Assembly (NCBI GenBank): GCA_045591035.1 | Contig: JAZNSG010000061.1 | Coordinates: 1-38,520, forward strand | Length of the DNA: 38,520 nucleotides | Source: SIG440 sp045591035 | GTDB taxonomy: Bacteria > Bacillota > Clostridia > Monoglobales > Monoglobaceae | Direction of reading: 5' to 3' | Shown: piece after piece, positions 1 to 7,491 of the stretch | Layout: each line of letters starts with the position of its first letter | Position numbering within the stretch: the first letter of the stretch is position 1 | Notes under the pieces: generated by a model | What the model was told of the DNA's origin: nothing | Databases searched by the model: none | Seen by the model: only the letters and a program-made list of their open reading frames with translations | Made by a program: the position numbers and the translations under genes

Positions 1-32
1 TGGCAAAGGAGAACGATATAGATGCACTCTAA
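1..32 (+). CDS. possible C-terminal tail of a truncated gene
   Basis: The first bases can be read in frame from base 3 as Ala-Lys-Glu-Asn-Asp-Ile-Asp-Ala-Leu followed by a TAA stop at 30-32. This hydrophilic, helix-like tail would belong to a gene entering from the left edge. It would converge on the four-helix-bundle gene and overlap its stop by about 3 bases. Ten codons are too few to identify a family, and an open frame this short can occur by chance. Confidence 0.25.
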   Translation, partial: AKENDIDAL

Positions 33-385
33 TTATTGTTTTTCTTTGCAGTATTTATTGATGAGATTAACACCCTTTTAATTTCAAGACAATCTTTAAG
101 TAAAGACTCACCTTCTTCATTTGTCAGTAATTCTGATTTAACAAGCAATCTTAGCCAATATTCAGTTTCAGCAGTTTCTTTTAATGAGATATGTAATTTC
201 GATATAAAATCAGCCTTACTTTGTCCATAATTGGCTTCATTTATGTTCGCACCAATACTTGTACCACTTCTAACTATTTGCTTTGATATAATAGTTTCTT
301 TCTTATCTTTAACTAAATATCTTTGTAACTTAATTATCCTTGCTGCAAAATCTATTGATTTATCAATTAAAATGTTTTCCTTCAT
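29..385 (-). CDS. four helix bundle protein (23S rRNA intervening-sequence protein family)
   Basis: About 118 residues, highly helical, with the family signature of a conserved core Arg-Ser-Gly-Thr-Ser-Ile-Gly-Ala-Asn near residues 39-47, followed by Glu-Ala and later Glu-Thr-Glu-Tyr-Trp-Leu. This matches the four-helix-bundle / S23 family (TIGR02436), first known from intervening sequences in 23S rRNA and also common as stand-alone genes. Its molecular role is unsettled; known structures form pentameric barrels. The ATG at 385 is preferred over upstream in-frame starts because a GGGTGA-like ribosome site precedes it and the family begins here. It lies next to an AT-rich palindromic element and a tRNA operon, and members of this family often sit in such variable spots. 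The family call is firm, the function is not. Confidence 0.85.
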   Translation of the reverse strand: MKENILIDKSIDFAARIIKLQRYLVKDKKETIISKQIVRSGTSIGANINEANYGQSKADFISKLHISLKETAETEYWLRLLVKSELLTNEEGESLLKDCLEIKRVLISSINTAKKNNN

Positions 386-436
386 TATCATCACCCAAAA
401 CATTATATCATTAAACCCAAAGAATTTCAATTATTA

Positions 437-536
437 ATTATTCATTAGACGAAGGCGACTTCATCATTCATTATTCATTAAAAAATCCTGTCGGACTTAA
501 TGAATGATGAATATTGAATAATGAAAAATGAATAAT
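437..536. repeat. AT-rich palindromic (MITE-like) element
   Basis: A 100-bp inverted-repeat structure. The outer arms are ATTATTCATT at 437-446 and AATGAATAAT at 527-536. The inner arms are 12 bp at 461-472 pairing with 499-510. The centre (480-492) carries a 13-base run identical to the minus-strand arm of the tRNA terminator at 561-573. No coding potential is seen. It resembles small non-autonomous or hairpin repeats of Firmicutes intergenic DNA; mobility is inferred. Confidence 0.6.
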
Positions 537-543
537 ACAAAAC

Positions 544-573
544 AAAAAATCCTATCTTTCGACAGGATTTTTT
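544..573 (-). terminator. terminator of the tRNA operon
   Basis: A 13-bp stem (544-556 with 561-573, one G·U pair) closed by a GAAA loop on the minus strand and ending in six T residues. It begins four bases after the encoded CCA of tRNA-Glu. The A-tract on the other arm makes it potentially bidirectional. Confidence 0.85.
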
Positions 574-577
574 GTTT

Positions 578-652
578 TGGTGACTCCGAGGGGAATCGAA
601 CCCCTGTTACCGCCGTGAAAGGGCGGTGTCTTGACCGCTTGACCACGGAGCC
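578..652 (-). tRNA. tRNA-Glu (anticodon TTC)
   Basis: A 75-nt cloverleaf with the 3' CCA encoded. The 7-bp acceptor stem starts GGCTCCG. The anticodon stem CCGCC/GGCGG encloses loop CTTTCAC, giving anticodon TTC. The T-arm has GGTTCGATTCC. It is the last gene of a three-tRNA transcript, three bases after tRNA-Tyr. Confidence 0.97.
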
Positions 653-655
653 ATA

Positions 656-740
656 TGGTGGAGGGAGATGGATTCGAACCATCGAAGCGAGACGCAACAG
701 ATTTACAGTCTGCCCCCTTTGGCCACTCGGGAACCCCTCC
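656..740 (-). tRNA. tRNA-Tyr (anticodon GTA)
   Basis: An 85-nt class II tRNA with an encoded CCA and a long variable arm. The acceptor stem starts GGAGGGG. The anticodon loop CTGTAAA gives GTA. The T-loop GGTTCGAATCC is canonical. It is the middle gene of the tRNA operon, separated from tRNA-Thr by six bases. Confidence 0.97.
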
Positions 741-746
741 ATATAA

Positions 747-822
747 TGGAGCTGGTGATGGGACTCGAACCCGCAACCTGCTGATTACAAATCAGCTGCT
801 CTGCCAATTGAGCTACACCAGC
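747..822 (-). tRNA. tRNA-Thr (anticodon TGT)
   Basis: A 76-nt cloverleaf with an encoded CCA. The acceptor stem starts GCTGGTG. The anticodon stem CTGAT/ATCAG carries a loop with anticodon TGT. It is the first gene of the Thr-Tyr-Glu operon, about 40 bases downstream of a consensus promoter. Confidence 0.97.
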
Positions 823-862
823 TTACCTATTTTGCCGTTCGCTGTTGCGACCAGCAGAGACT

Positions 863-891
863 ATAATACCATAAATCACAAAGCTTGTCAA
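863..891 (-). promoter_or_regulatory. sigma-A promoter of the tRNA operon
   Basis: On the minus strand a perfect -35 TTGACA (886-891) is followed after 17 bp by -10 TATTAT (863-868). It points into tRNA-Thr. Confidence 0.9.
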
Positions 892-964
892 CACTTTTTT
901 AAAAAATTTTTAGTTTTTTGTGATTTCCAAACAGTATATAGTCTTTTTTTGTATTATTAAAGAC

Positions 965-1423
965 TCATATATCTATACACTCTACAGAAAAACCATTTTC
1001 ATAAGTTTCAAGAATCCCACAACTCCTTGAAGCACTTCCCGGATTGAACATAACCACATCCCCGATACTTTCTTTCATTCTTTTGTGGGTATGTCCAAAT
1101 ATACAAAGCTGTGCGCTGAGCTTTTCTGCGTGTTTAAAAAGCTTTGCCGCAGAATACTTGACCCCGTAATTATGCCCGTGGGTCAGAAAAATCTTTACCC
1201 CGTCAAATTCAAACAACCTGTCCTCTGCTGCATCGCAAAAATACGACTCATTATTTCCCTTAACCGAAACAACCGGAATATTCGGATACATTATCTCCAA
1301 ATCCTCAACATCCCTTTGAACGTCACCTGCGTGAATTATCATATCCACGGGACCAAATCGTTCTATTGCTTCCATCATAGGATTAAATTGTTTATGAGAA
1401 TCACTGAATATTATGGCTCGCAT
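965..1423 (-). CDS. YfcE/MJ0936-type metallophosphoesterase
   Basis: A 152-residue single-domain calcineurin-like phosphoesterase. The metal-binding blocks appear in order: Asp8-x-His10 in SDSH, Gly-Asp in HAGD, Gly-Asn-Asn after a beta strand, His in LTHGH and the C-terminal GHTH. The family hydrolyses phosphodiesters with Mn or Ni in the cytosol; physiological substrates are usually unknown. In Firmicutes this gene often lies by rph/rdgB, but here it stands alone. Two starts are possible. ATG at 1423 matches the family N-terminus but is 13 bases from an AAAGG site. GTG at 1432 adds three residues and is nearer that site. Confidence 0.9.
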   Translation of the reverse strand: MRAIIFSDSHKQFNPMMEAIERFGPVDMIIHAGDVQRDVEDLEIMYPNIPVVSVKGNNESYFCDAAEDRLFEFDGVKIFLTHGHNYGVKYSAAKLFKHAEKLSAQLCIFGHTHKRMKESIGDVVMFNPGSASRSCGILETYENGFSVECIDI

Positions 1424-1458
1424 AAATACCACTCAACCTTTATTTTGTTTTATTTTCT

Positions 1459-1487
1459 ATTTTACCATACCCGGAACTTTTTGTCAC
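1459..1487 (-). promoter_or_regulatory. sigma-A promoter of the phosphoesterase gene
   Basis: On the minus strand, -35 GTGACA (1482-1487), a 17-bp spacer and -10 TAAAAT (1459-1464), about 35 bases before the start codon. Confidence 0.7.
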
Positions 1488-1588
1488 TATTTTATTTATC
1501 TGACATATAATGCTATATAAGAAGCTAATCAGGGAACAGTTTCCATTTGCCAAACATCCCTGCAATTTTTATGAAAGGTGCGAATATT

Positions 1589-1849
1589 ATGAATATACAA
1601 GACTTAATAGCAAGAGCAAACCCCCAAATGCTATCCCAGGCACTGGGCAAAATAAGTTCTTCTCTTACCCCTGAGCAACTATCTCAAGCAGAAGCTGCTA
1701 TAAAATCCTTTAACTCACCACAAAATCCCATGAACAACCTTAACGCCGAACAACTCCTTGCTCAGCTTAAAAGTGACCCTGAGCTTATAAAACAACTGTC
1801 CAAAAACCCCGAGCTTTTAGCAAAGCTCCAAGGCATAATTAAAAAATGA
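1589..1849 (+). CDS. uncharacterised small helical protein, SipL group
   Basis: An 86-residue soluble, Gln/Leu/Ser-rich, all-helical protein without signal peptide or membrane segment. Near residues 40-80 it has repeated short helices of the pattern LxxLxxxPELxxQL and NPELLAKL. The start at 1589 follows AAAGGTG with good spacing; an earlier in-frame ATG at 1547 lacks a ribosome site. It is the first of four same-strand genes ending in a SipL-like coat protein, so a role in late sporulation or the spore coat is inferred from position only. I do not recognise a named family. Confidence 0.75.
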   Translation: MNIQDLIARANPQMLSQALGKISSSLTPEQLSQAEAAIKSFNSPQNPMNNLNAEQLLAQLKSDPELIKQLSKNPELLAKLQGIIKK

Positions 1850-1890
1850 GACCGTTTAGCAACTAATATATTGAAAAGGAGAGGTAGCAA

Positions 1891-2289
1891 ATGGACGCAA
1901 GCAATGATATATCAAAAGCCATAGACACTGTTCAGCAGCTGCTTTCCGACGAAAACAGCGGAGAAAAAATCCAGGACATCCTTGGCCTCCTTTCCACAAC
2001 GCAAGAGCAAGAATCAGGCAACGCTCAATCAAACCAACCGGCATTTGACCTTTCCTCGTTGTTTTCAAACAATACCAGCCAGGATGATGACAGCGGAATA
2101 GATATGGCAACCATAATGAAAATGGCAAATGTTCTGTCTGCTATGAACAGTCAAAACACCGACCCGGGTTCAGCATTTTTAAAAACTCTAAAACCTTTCC
2201 TTAATGACAATCGCAGGTCAAAGCTCGACCAGGCACAAAAATTGCTGAAAATTGCAAAAGCAATAAAGATTTTTAAAAACGAAAAATAA
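1891..2289 (+). CDS. uncharacterised acidic helical protein, SipL group
   Basis: A 132-residue soluble protein. An N-terminal helix (residues 1-40) is followed by a Gln/Ser/Asn-rich linker, an Asp-rich stretch near residue 70 and a basic C-terminal helix (LDQAQKLLKIAKAIKIFKN). A strong AGGAGAGG ribosome site precedes the ATG. It lies 41 bases after the preceding small gene and 21 bases before the next gene, so it is probably co-transcribed with both. The basic C-terminal helix could bind a membrane or an acidic partner. No family is recognised; a spore-related role is inferred from the neighbouring SipL-like gene. Confidence 0.75.
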   Translation: MDASNDISKAIDTVQQLLSDENSGEKIQDILGLLSTTQEQESGNAQSNQPAFDLSSLFSNNTSQDDDSGIDMATIMKMANVLSAMNSQNTDPGSAFLKTLKPFLNDNRRSKLDQAQKLLKIAKAIKIFKNEK

Positions 2290-2310
2290 TCCCCGGCACT
2301 TAGAAAGGAG

Positions 2311-2808
2311 GTGTCCGAAATATATCAACGCTATTCACAAACAACTACAAATCAAAACAATCGGAGCGGCACAGCGGCTCCTTCTTCGCATTCCCAAAAC
2401 ATTCAACAAAAGCCTCAACTCCAAAGTCCCGAGCCAAGCAACCAGACGCCTCAAGTCCAAAGTCCTGAGCTACGGAAAGAAAAAGTTGGCATATCTTCTC
2501 GTCCACATCCTTCATCCAGGTCTAATCCCGACCGGGAAAAACCGGATAATAACAGCTGCAAAAAAAGGGATTCTCACTCAAAAAAATCCGCCTCTTTTAC
2601 CGATGTTCTCCACGGGTTTATTCCCTCAACGCTATACAACCCAAAAACGAAAAAGGTCTTTGGTGTTTTCAAAGCGGAGGACATCCTCCTCGCTGCACTA
2701 ATTCTTCTTTTTCTGGAAAAGGAAGATGAAGACAATACCCTTCTCGCCTTGGCGCTTCTTTATGTTCTTGTCTCAGAATATATTGACCTTCCGCAAATAT
2801 CTCTTTAA
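2311..2808 (+). CDS. low-complexity linker protein with conserved hydrophobic C-terminus; unusual start
   Basis: About 162-165 residues. Residues 1-95 are Ser/Pro/Gln/Asn-rich and disordered, including a near-duplicated Gln-Ser-Pro-Glu motif. The C-terminal 65 residues look folded: GFIPSTLYNPKTKKVFGVF, then two hydrophobic helices rich in Leu and Ala separated by acidic residues. The start is ambiguous. The only canonical in-frame start, GTG at 2311, overlaps the Shine-Dalgarno sequence AAAGGAGGTG (2304-2313). An in-frame ATA at 2320 sits at ideal spacing, so a non-canonical ATA start or a mutated ATG is possible. The protein is part of the operon leading to the SipL-like gene. Function unknown. 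Confidence 0.7.
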   Translation: MSEIYQRYSQTTTNQNNRSGTAAPSSHSQNIQQKPQLQSPEPSNQTPQVQSPELRKEKVGISSRPHPSSRSNPDREKPDNNSCKKRDSHSKKSASFTDVLHGFIPSTLYNPKTKKVFGVFKAEDILLAALILLFLEKEDEDNTLLALALLYVLVSEYIDLPQISL

Positions 2809-2879
2809 TGGAATATCCTTTCCCTTTTCTTCATATATATACAAAAAAACAACACTAAATTGAAGCGAGGTAAAAATCC

Positions 2880-4433
2880 ATGTCTTTAAAGCTACAAAAA
2901 GAACACATAAATCTTTCTGATACCGTATGTTCAAAATACTGTCAAACCACAGTAGAAAGTGACATCATCGTTCCGGACATAAAACCGGATATACTGAAAG
3001 TTCTTCAGATAAGCAACTCAATTTTAATCACCAAGAAAACCATCCAGGCTGATAAAGTATATATCCAGGGTATTGTTCGCGGAAACATTCTCTATGTTCC
3101 TGACCTTGACGAGCCCCGTGGTATAAAATCCATACCCTTCACTATGGACTTCAGTCACAGTGCAGACGTAAGTGGTGCGACTCCCGATATGAATTTATGG
3201 ATTGATGCTGATTGCAGCAATACCGACTACACTCTGGTTAACAGTCGAAAATTAAATCTGAAATGCAAGGCCGGTTTCTCGCTAAGGCTTACACGTACCT
3301 GTGAGATTGATATTTCTACAGGAATTGATGATAACCCTGATGTTTTCACAAAAAACAAAAAAATGAAAATATACAATCCTTGCATCAACACCGAACGCAG
3401 CGTGGTAATAAAGGAGAAATTGGAAATCCCCGAAGGGAAACCATCCATTTGTGAAATACTCAAGCTTTCCGCTAAGACCTGTGCCGTTGATATGAAAATC
3501 ACGAATGAAAAAGCCGCCATTAACGGTGAAATAGTAGTCAGTGCACTCTATTGCCGGGACGATGGCAATCCCGAATTCATCGAGCAAACTATTCCTTTCA
3601 GTGAAATTATAGAAATTGACGGACTTAATGAATGTATGAGTGGCGAAATAGAATGCTCTATCTGTGACCAATATTTTGAAATTTGCACCGACAGTGACGG
3701 AGACAAACGAATCCTGAGCTGCGAATTTACCCTGAACATGGCTATAAGCACCTATTCTACCCTTGAATGCAGTGCTATTGAAGATGCCTATTGTTCAAAG
3801 GGAAATCTGAACCTTGAAAAAGCCTCCTACACTATTGAGCAGCTTATTGAAAGCACAGCCGCCCAATGTCCCCTGAAAGAATCCGTCGGGATACCTGACT
3901 ATTTACCTGAAATCCACCGTCTATGCGACTATGAAGCATCTTCAAACATTGAAAATATTTCCATAACCACAGATGCAGTCACCATAAACGGTTACATAAC
4001 CTGCAATCTCCTTTATCTTACCCAGGACCCCACATCTCCGGTTGCCGGCTTTACCCATATTCTTCCCTTCAGCCATACATTTAATATCCCCGGAGTAACA
4101 GAGGATACCCTGTGCGATGTCAAAGCCGACACCGAGCACATAGGATGCACCATTGACGGAGCTCGACTTCTGACACTACGTGCCATTGTATCCCTCAGCA
4201 TAAAAGCAATATGCCCCGAAAAAGCTCAACTGATATCTGAAATAACTCCGGAAGAAACATCCTCTCTCCCAAAATGTCCGTCCATGACCATCTACTTTGT
4301 TCAAAAAAATGATACTCTTTGGGATATAGCAAAGCGTTACCGCATCTCTCCGGAATCAATTATCTCCACAAACGGAGCCGAAACCGAAATTCTTAAACCG
4401 GGTACCCGCCTGATTCTCCTGAAGCATCACTAA
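2880..4433 (+). CDS. SipL-like spore coat morphogenetic protein (DUF3794 repeats + LysM)
   Basis: A 517-residue protein. The N-terminus opens with the DUF3794/SPOCS pattern (Glu-Ser-Asp-Ile-Ile-Val-Pro-Asp-Ile-Lys-Pro-Asp near residues 27-38), and similar beta-rich repeats recur roughly at 170-270 and 330-450. The last 48 residues form a LysM domain (FVQKNDTLWDIAKRYRIS). This architecture matches SipL of Clostridioides difficile, which binds the ATPase SpoIVA and anchors the coat to the forespore; the LysM domain makes that contact. The start follows a GAGGT site. The protein has no signal peptide, as expected for assembly in the mother cell. It ends an operon of four genes and is followed by a strong terminator. 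Confidence 0.85.
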   Translation: MSLKLQKEHINLSDTVCSKYCQTTVESDIIVPDIKPDILKVLQISNSILITKKTIQADKVYIQGIVRGNILYVPDLDEPRGIKSIPFTMDFSHSADVSGATPDMNLWIDADCSNTDYTLVNSRKLNLKCKAGFSLRLTRTCEIDISTGIDDNPDVFTKNKKMKIYNPCINTERSVVIKEKLEIPEGKPSICEILKLSAKTCAVDMKITNEKAAINGEIVVSALYCRDDGNPEFIEQTIPFSEIIEIDGLNECMSGEIECSICDQYFEICTDSDGDKRILSCEFTLNMAISTYSTLECSAIEDAYCSKGNLNLEKASYTIEQLIESTAAQCPLKESVGIPDYLPEIHRLCDYEASSNIENISITTDAVTINGYITCNLLYLTQDPTSPVAGFTHILPFSHTFNIPGVTEDTLCDVKADTEHIGCTIDGARLLTLRAIVSLSIKAICPEKAQLISEITPEETSSLPKCPSMTIYFVQKNDTLWDIAKRYRISPESIISTNGAETEILKPGTRLILLKHH

Positions 4434-4436
4434 TAC

Positions 4437-4468
4437 AAAAAGGCTGTAGATTTTTCTACAGCCTTTTT
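4437..4468. terminator. bidirectional terminator between sipL-like and walJ genes
   Basis: A 13-bp perfect stem (4437-4449 with 4456-4468) with A-tract and T-tract flanks. It stops plus-strand transcription after the SipL-like gene and minus-strand transcription after walJ. Its last bases overlap the walJ stop codon at 4467-4469. Confidence 0.9.
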
Positions 4469-5246
4469 ATTCGTTAAAATTTGTTATACTACCATCTCTC
4501 AAAACAACTAAAACTCGCGTTTCAAAATCTTTAACACTTTGGCAAACCGTCTCAAATGCAATCCTCGGAAAGTTGTTTTCCTCGCTCAGATGTCCAAGAA
4601 TAATCTCCCTTGTCCCCGAAGCCGCCAAAGCCCTTGCAACATAGCCCGAATCATCATTGCACAAATGTCCCCGTTCACCCTTTATTCTGCACTTAAGCTC
4701 GTAGGGATAGCTCCCAGCATCAAGCATCAACGAGTCATAATTCGCCTCAAGCAAAACCTGTCCACTCCCGGAAATCGCCGACAATATCTCATCAGACACA
4801 AATCCCATATCCGTTGCAACAGCAACCTTTTCGAAGTTCTTTTCAAAGGTATATCCCACCGAATCCACTGCATCATGAGGGGTTCTGAAGCTTTTCACCC
4901 TTATCTGATTTATGTAAAAATCCACTCCGGTATCAAAAACTCTTATATTTTCATCAGCAATTTTCCCGAGCTGAGTTTTTATATGTCTCCAGGTATCCTC
5001 ATTGGCAAAGATAGGCAAATTATATTTTCTTGAAGCAATTCCAATCCCTTTTATGTGGTCACTGTGCTCATGGGTAACCAAAATTCCAAAAATCTCGTCC
5101 CCTGAAATCCCCATTCTATGGAGTCCCTGTTCCAGAGCCTTCCCGCTTACACCGCAATCCACCAAAATATTTGTTTCTCCGTCCGTCACAATCGTAGCAT
5201 TCCCCTTGCTGCTGCTCCAAAGAGGAATAATTCTTAATCCAAACAA
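4467..5246 (-). CDS. walJ: MBL-fold metallohydrolase, YycJ/WalJ family
   Basis: A 259-residue metallo-beta-lactamase-fold protein. Residues 11-16 (SSSKGN) match the YycJ hallmark, the metal site THEHSDH lies at 58-64, and further Asp and His residues follow (ATDMGF, GHLSEEN). YycJ/WalJ proteins are predicted 5'-3' exonucleases linked to DNA repair and division control. In Bacilli the gene closes the walRKHIJ operon; here it lies downstream of murA and about 20 kb from the yycH-yycI pair. The start is TTG at 5246, because the nearby ATG is out of frame and stops at once, and a GGA site sits seven bases before the TTG. It is probably co-transcribed with murA through a weak terminator. Confidence 0.85.
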   Translation of the reverse strand: MFGLRIIPLWSSSKGNATIVTDGETNILVDCGVSGKALEQGLHRMGISGDEIFGILVTHEHSDHIKGIGIASRKYNLPIFANEDTWRHIKTQLGKIADENIRVFDTGVDFYINQIRVKSFRTPHDAVDSVGYTFEKNFEKVAVATDMGFVSDEILSAISGSGQVLLEANYDSLMLDAGSYPYELKCRIKGERGHLCNDDSGYVARALAASGTREIILGHLSEENNFPRIAFETVCQSVKDFETRVLVVLRDGSITNFNE

Positions 5247-5273
5247 ACCTGCATCCTGCCTTTCTATATATAC

Positions 5274-5302
5274 AAAGCCGCACCGATAATGGGTGCGGCT
5301 TT
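5274..5302 (-). terminator. hairpin between murA and walJ
   Basis: An 11-bp GC-rich stem (5274-5284 with 5292-5302) around a 7-base loop, placed just after the murA stop. On the minus strand the following T-tract is short and interrupted (TTTGTATA), so partial readthrough into walJ is plausible. Confidence 0.65.
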
Positions 5303-5312
5303 ATTTAAAATC

Positions 5313-6599
5313 CTACGCTATAACCGGTGTGCGGTCTTTATCCCCGTCAACACGTCTCGTAATCTGAGCCCCGATAGCTCTTAACTTTTGTTCAAAATTC
5401 TCATAGCCACGGTCAATATACTGAAGATTATAGACCTCCGTCACCCCGTCAGCCATAAGCCCCGCAATCACCAATGCCGCTCCGGCCCTCAGGTCGGTAG
5501 AAGAAACAGGCGACCCTGCCAACCGTTCACCGCCTTCAACAACAGCAATTCTGCCATCCACACTTACACTTGCGCCCATACGGCGAAGCTCTTCAACATA
5601 CTTATACCTGTTGTCCCACACATTTTCGGTAACAATGCTGGTTCCTTCAGCCCTGGTTAAAAGTGTAAGCATCTGCGGTTGCAAATCTGTGGGGAATCCG
5701 GGATAAGGCATTGTCTTAACATTCACCTTTTTAAGAGGTCGGTCACATCTCACTCTTACACTCTCGTCATATTCCTCAATTTCTACACCCATTTCCGAAA
5801 GCTTGGCAGAGATAGAATCCAGATGCTTCGGAATAACATTTTTAATAATCACATCTCCGCCCGTAGCAGCCGCCGCAATCATAAAAGTTCCCGCTTCAAT
5901 CTGGTCAGGAATAACCGTATATGTCCCGCCATGAAGCTTTTCAACACCTTTAATTTTTATAACATCAGTACCGGCACCTTTGATGTTCGCGCCCATACAG
6001 TTAAGAAAGTTAGCCACATCAACGATATGGGGTTCCTTCGCTGCATTTTCAATAATAGTCAATCCCTCAGCCATAGTCGCCGCAAGCATAACATTTATAG
6101 TCGCACCAACAGAAACCTGGTCCATATAAATCCCGTCGCCCAAAAGTCTGTCGGCTCTTATGTCCACAAGTCCACGGTCAACAGAATATTCCGCACCCAA
6201 TGCAACAAATCCCTTGAGATGCAAATCTATAGGTCTGACCCCGAAATCACAACCTCCGGGCATAGCAACTCTTGCCTGTTTAAAACGCCCCAAAAGCGCC
6301 CCCATAAGATACGAAGACGCCCTTATTTTACTCACCATTTCATAAGGAGCCTCAAAACAATCGAGCTGTCTTCCGTCTATCCTTAAAACACCCTTGTCAA
6401 CAAACTCAGCCTTTCCACCAAGCTGATTTATAATATCTATAAGCACGTAAGTATCACTGACCGCAGGTACATTCTCAATAATGCACACATCATCAACCAA
6501 AAGAGCCGCCACAATCAGCGCCACCGCTGAATTTTTGGCTCCACTGATTTCCACCTCGCCCTCAAGCTTGGCACCGCCCAGAATTACATACTTTTCCAT
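5313..6599 (-). CDS. murA: UDP-N-acetylglucosamine 1-carboxyvinyltransferase
   Basis: A 428-residue enzyme of the first committed step of peptidoglycan synthesis, transferring enolpyruvate from PEP to UDP-GlcNAc in the cytosol. Substrate-binding Lys22-Asn23 and the catalytic loop cysteine Cys117 (in MPGGC) are present, so the enzyme should be fosfomycin-sensitive. Length and the two inside-out alpha/beta domains are typical. The ATG follows AGGTGAAAAG and a good promoter lies upstream. Firmicutes often have two MurA paralogues, and which one this is cannot be told from the window. walJ lies directly downstream. Confidence 0.96.
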   Translation of the reverse strand: MEKYVILGGAKLEGEVEISGAKNSAVALIVAALLVDDVCIIENVPAVSDTYVLIDIINQLGGKAEFVDKGVLRIDGRQLDCFEAPYEMVSKIRASSYLMGALLGRFKQARVAMPGGCDFGVRPIDLHLKGFVALGAEYSVDRGLVDIRADRLLGDGIYMDQVSVGATINVMLAATMAEGLTIIENAAKEPHIVDVANFLNCMGANIKGAGTDVIKIKGVEKLHGGTYTVIPDQIEAGTFMIAAAATGGDVIIKNVIPKHLDSISAKLSEMGVEIEEYDESVRVRCDRPLKKVNVKTMPYPGFPTDLQPQMLTLLTRAEGTSIVTENVWDNRYKYVEELRRMGASVSVDGRIAVVEGGERLAGSPVSSTDLRAGAALVIAGLMADGVTEVYNLQYIDRGYENFEQKLRAIGAQITRRVDGDKDRTPVIA

Positions 6600-6622
6600 C
6601 TTTTCACCTGCTTTTTCTTGTG

Positions 6623-6651
6623 ATTATGTAAACAGTCTCTCAAAAAATCAA
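6623..6651 (-). promoter_or_regulatory. sigma-A promoter of murA
   Basis: On the minus strand, -35 TTGATT (6646-6651), a 17-bp spacer and -10 CATAAT (6623-6628), about 20 bases before the start codon. The rest of the 180-base gap to the yigZ stop shows nothing else. Confidence 0.65.
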
Positions 6652-6781
6652 TTTTTTAAACTCATTTGATGCAGATTTTGCAAAAATAATTATATAACCC
6701 ATAACATTGTACCACACCAATAGTCCAAAATCAACCCCTATTTTTACCAAAACAAAGGTCACAACCACAAGATATTGTGTT

Positions 6782-7405
6782 TTATACCATAATATGCCTT
6801 TTTTCACCCAGTTCAATCCCAATTTTCCCGTTGGACATATCCACAAGTTCAGCTGAGAATGCGGATACATCTGCATCGGGAACAAAAACCGCCGCTGTCA
6901 CCTTGTCCGAATAATCAATCTCACCCATCGGCAATCCACGCCCGGCAATCACACTCTCAAGTTTCCCCCAAAGAGAATAGTCACACTCAATCTGAGCCTC
7001 ACAGCAAAGCATCATGGTCACAGGCTCTGCTGACTCAATCCCCATTTTTGCAGATTTCGAATAAGCATGAACAAGTCCGCCCGTCCCAAGAAGAATCCCG
7101 CCAAAATATCGTGTAACAACAACTACAATGTCAGAAAGGCCCTCTTTTTTTATCATATCAAGAACAGGCAACCCCGCAGTCCCCGCAGGCTCACCATCAT
7201 CGCTGTAACGCTGAATATTATTTTCCTCCAAAACATAAGCATAAACATTATGTCGCGCGTCCCAGTGTCGTTTCTTTATATCCTCAAGAAACTCCAGGGC
7301 CTCTTCCTCAGTTTTCACAGGTCTCACAGAAGCAATAAACCGAGACCGCTTTTCCACAAGCTCTGCCTCGCCCTCATAACGCACAGTTCTGTAACTCTCT
7401 TTCAT
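6782..7405 (-). CDS. YigZ/IMPACT family protein
   Basis: A 207-residue protein with the UPF0029/IMPACT fold. Conserved segments are KSRF near residue 20, the central YSDDGEPAGTAG motif and TRYFGGILLGTGGL, followed by a small C-terminal DUF1949 domain. Family members bind nucleic acid or the ribosome and are related to the eukaryotic translation regulator IMPACT; the bacterial role is unproven. ATG at 7405 is chosen because GGGAG lies seven bases upstream; an in-frame ATG at 7429 has no ribosome site. It is transcribed alone from its own promoter. Confidence 0.92.
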   Translation of the reverse strand: MKESYRTVRYEGEAELVEKRSRFIASVRPVKTEEEALEFLEDIKKRHWDARHNVYAYVLEENNIQRYSDDGEPAGTAGLPVLDMIKKEGLSDIVVVVTRYFGGILLGTGGLVHAYSKSAKMGIESAEPVTMMLCCEAQIECDYSLWGKLESVIAGRGLPMGEIDYSDKVTAAVFVPDADVSAFSAELVDMSNGKIGIELGEKRHIMV

Positions 7406-7443
7406 CCTAATGCTCCCTCTTATGTACATTCTTTATATATGCC

Positions 7444-7473
7444 ATTATATAATAATTTCAAGACCATTGTCAA
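7444..7473 (-). promoter_or_regulatory. sigma-A promoter of the yigZ-like gene
   Basis: On the minus strand, -35 TTGACA (7468-7473), an 18-bp spacer and -10 TATAAT (7444-7449). Confidence 0.85.
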
Positions 7474-7491
7474 TTAAAAGAAACATAAAAT

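Noticed and set aside
528..960. Overlapping open frames of 72-101 codons on both strands
   Set aside because: They run through three tRNA genes and the promoter; the protein sequences are translations of tRNA.
1500..1525. Promoter of the SipL operon (TTGTCA/TATAAT or a sigma-E/K-like CATATAAT)
   Set aside because: The spacer would be 19 bp for sigma-A, and no supporting -35 could be fixed for a sporulation sigma factor.
5679..6386. A 235-codon plus-strand open frame
   Set aside because: It lies fully opposite murA, has His/Asn/Ser-rich composition and no ribosome site.
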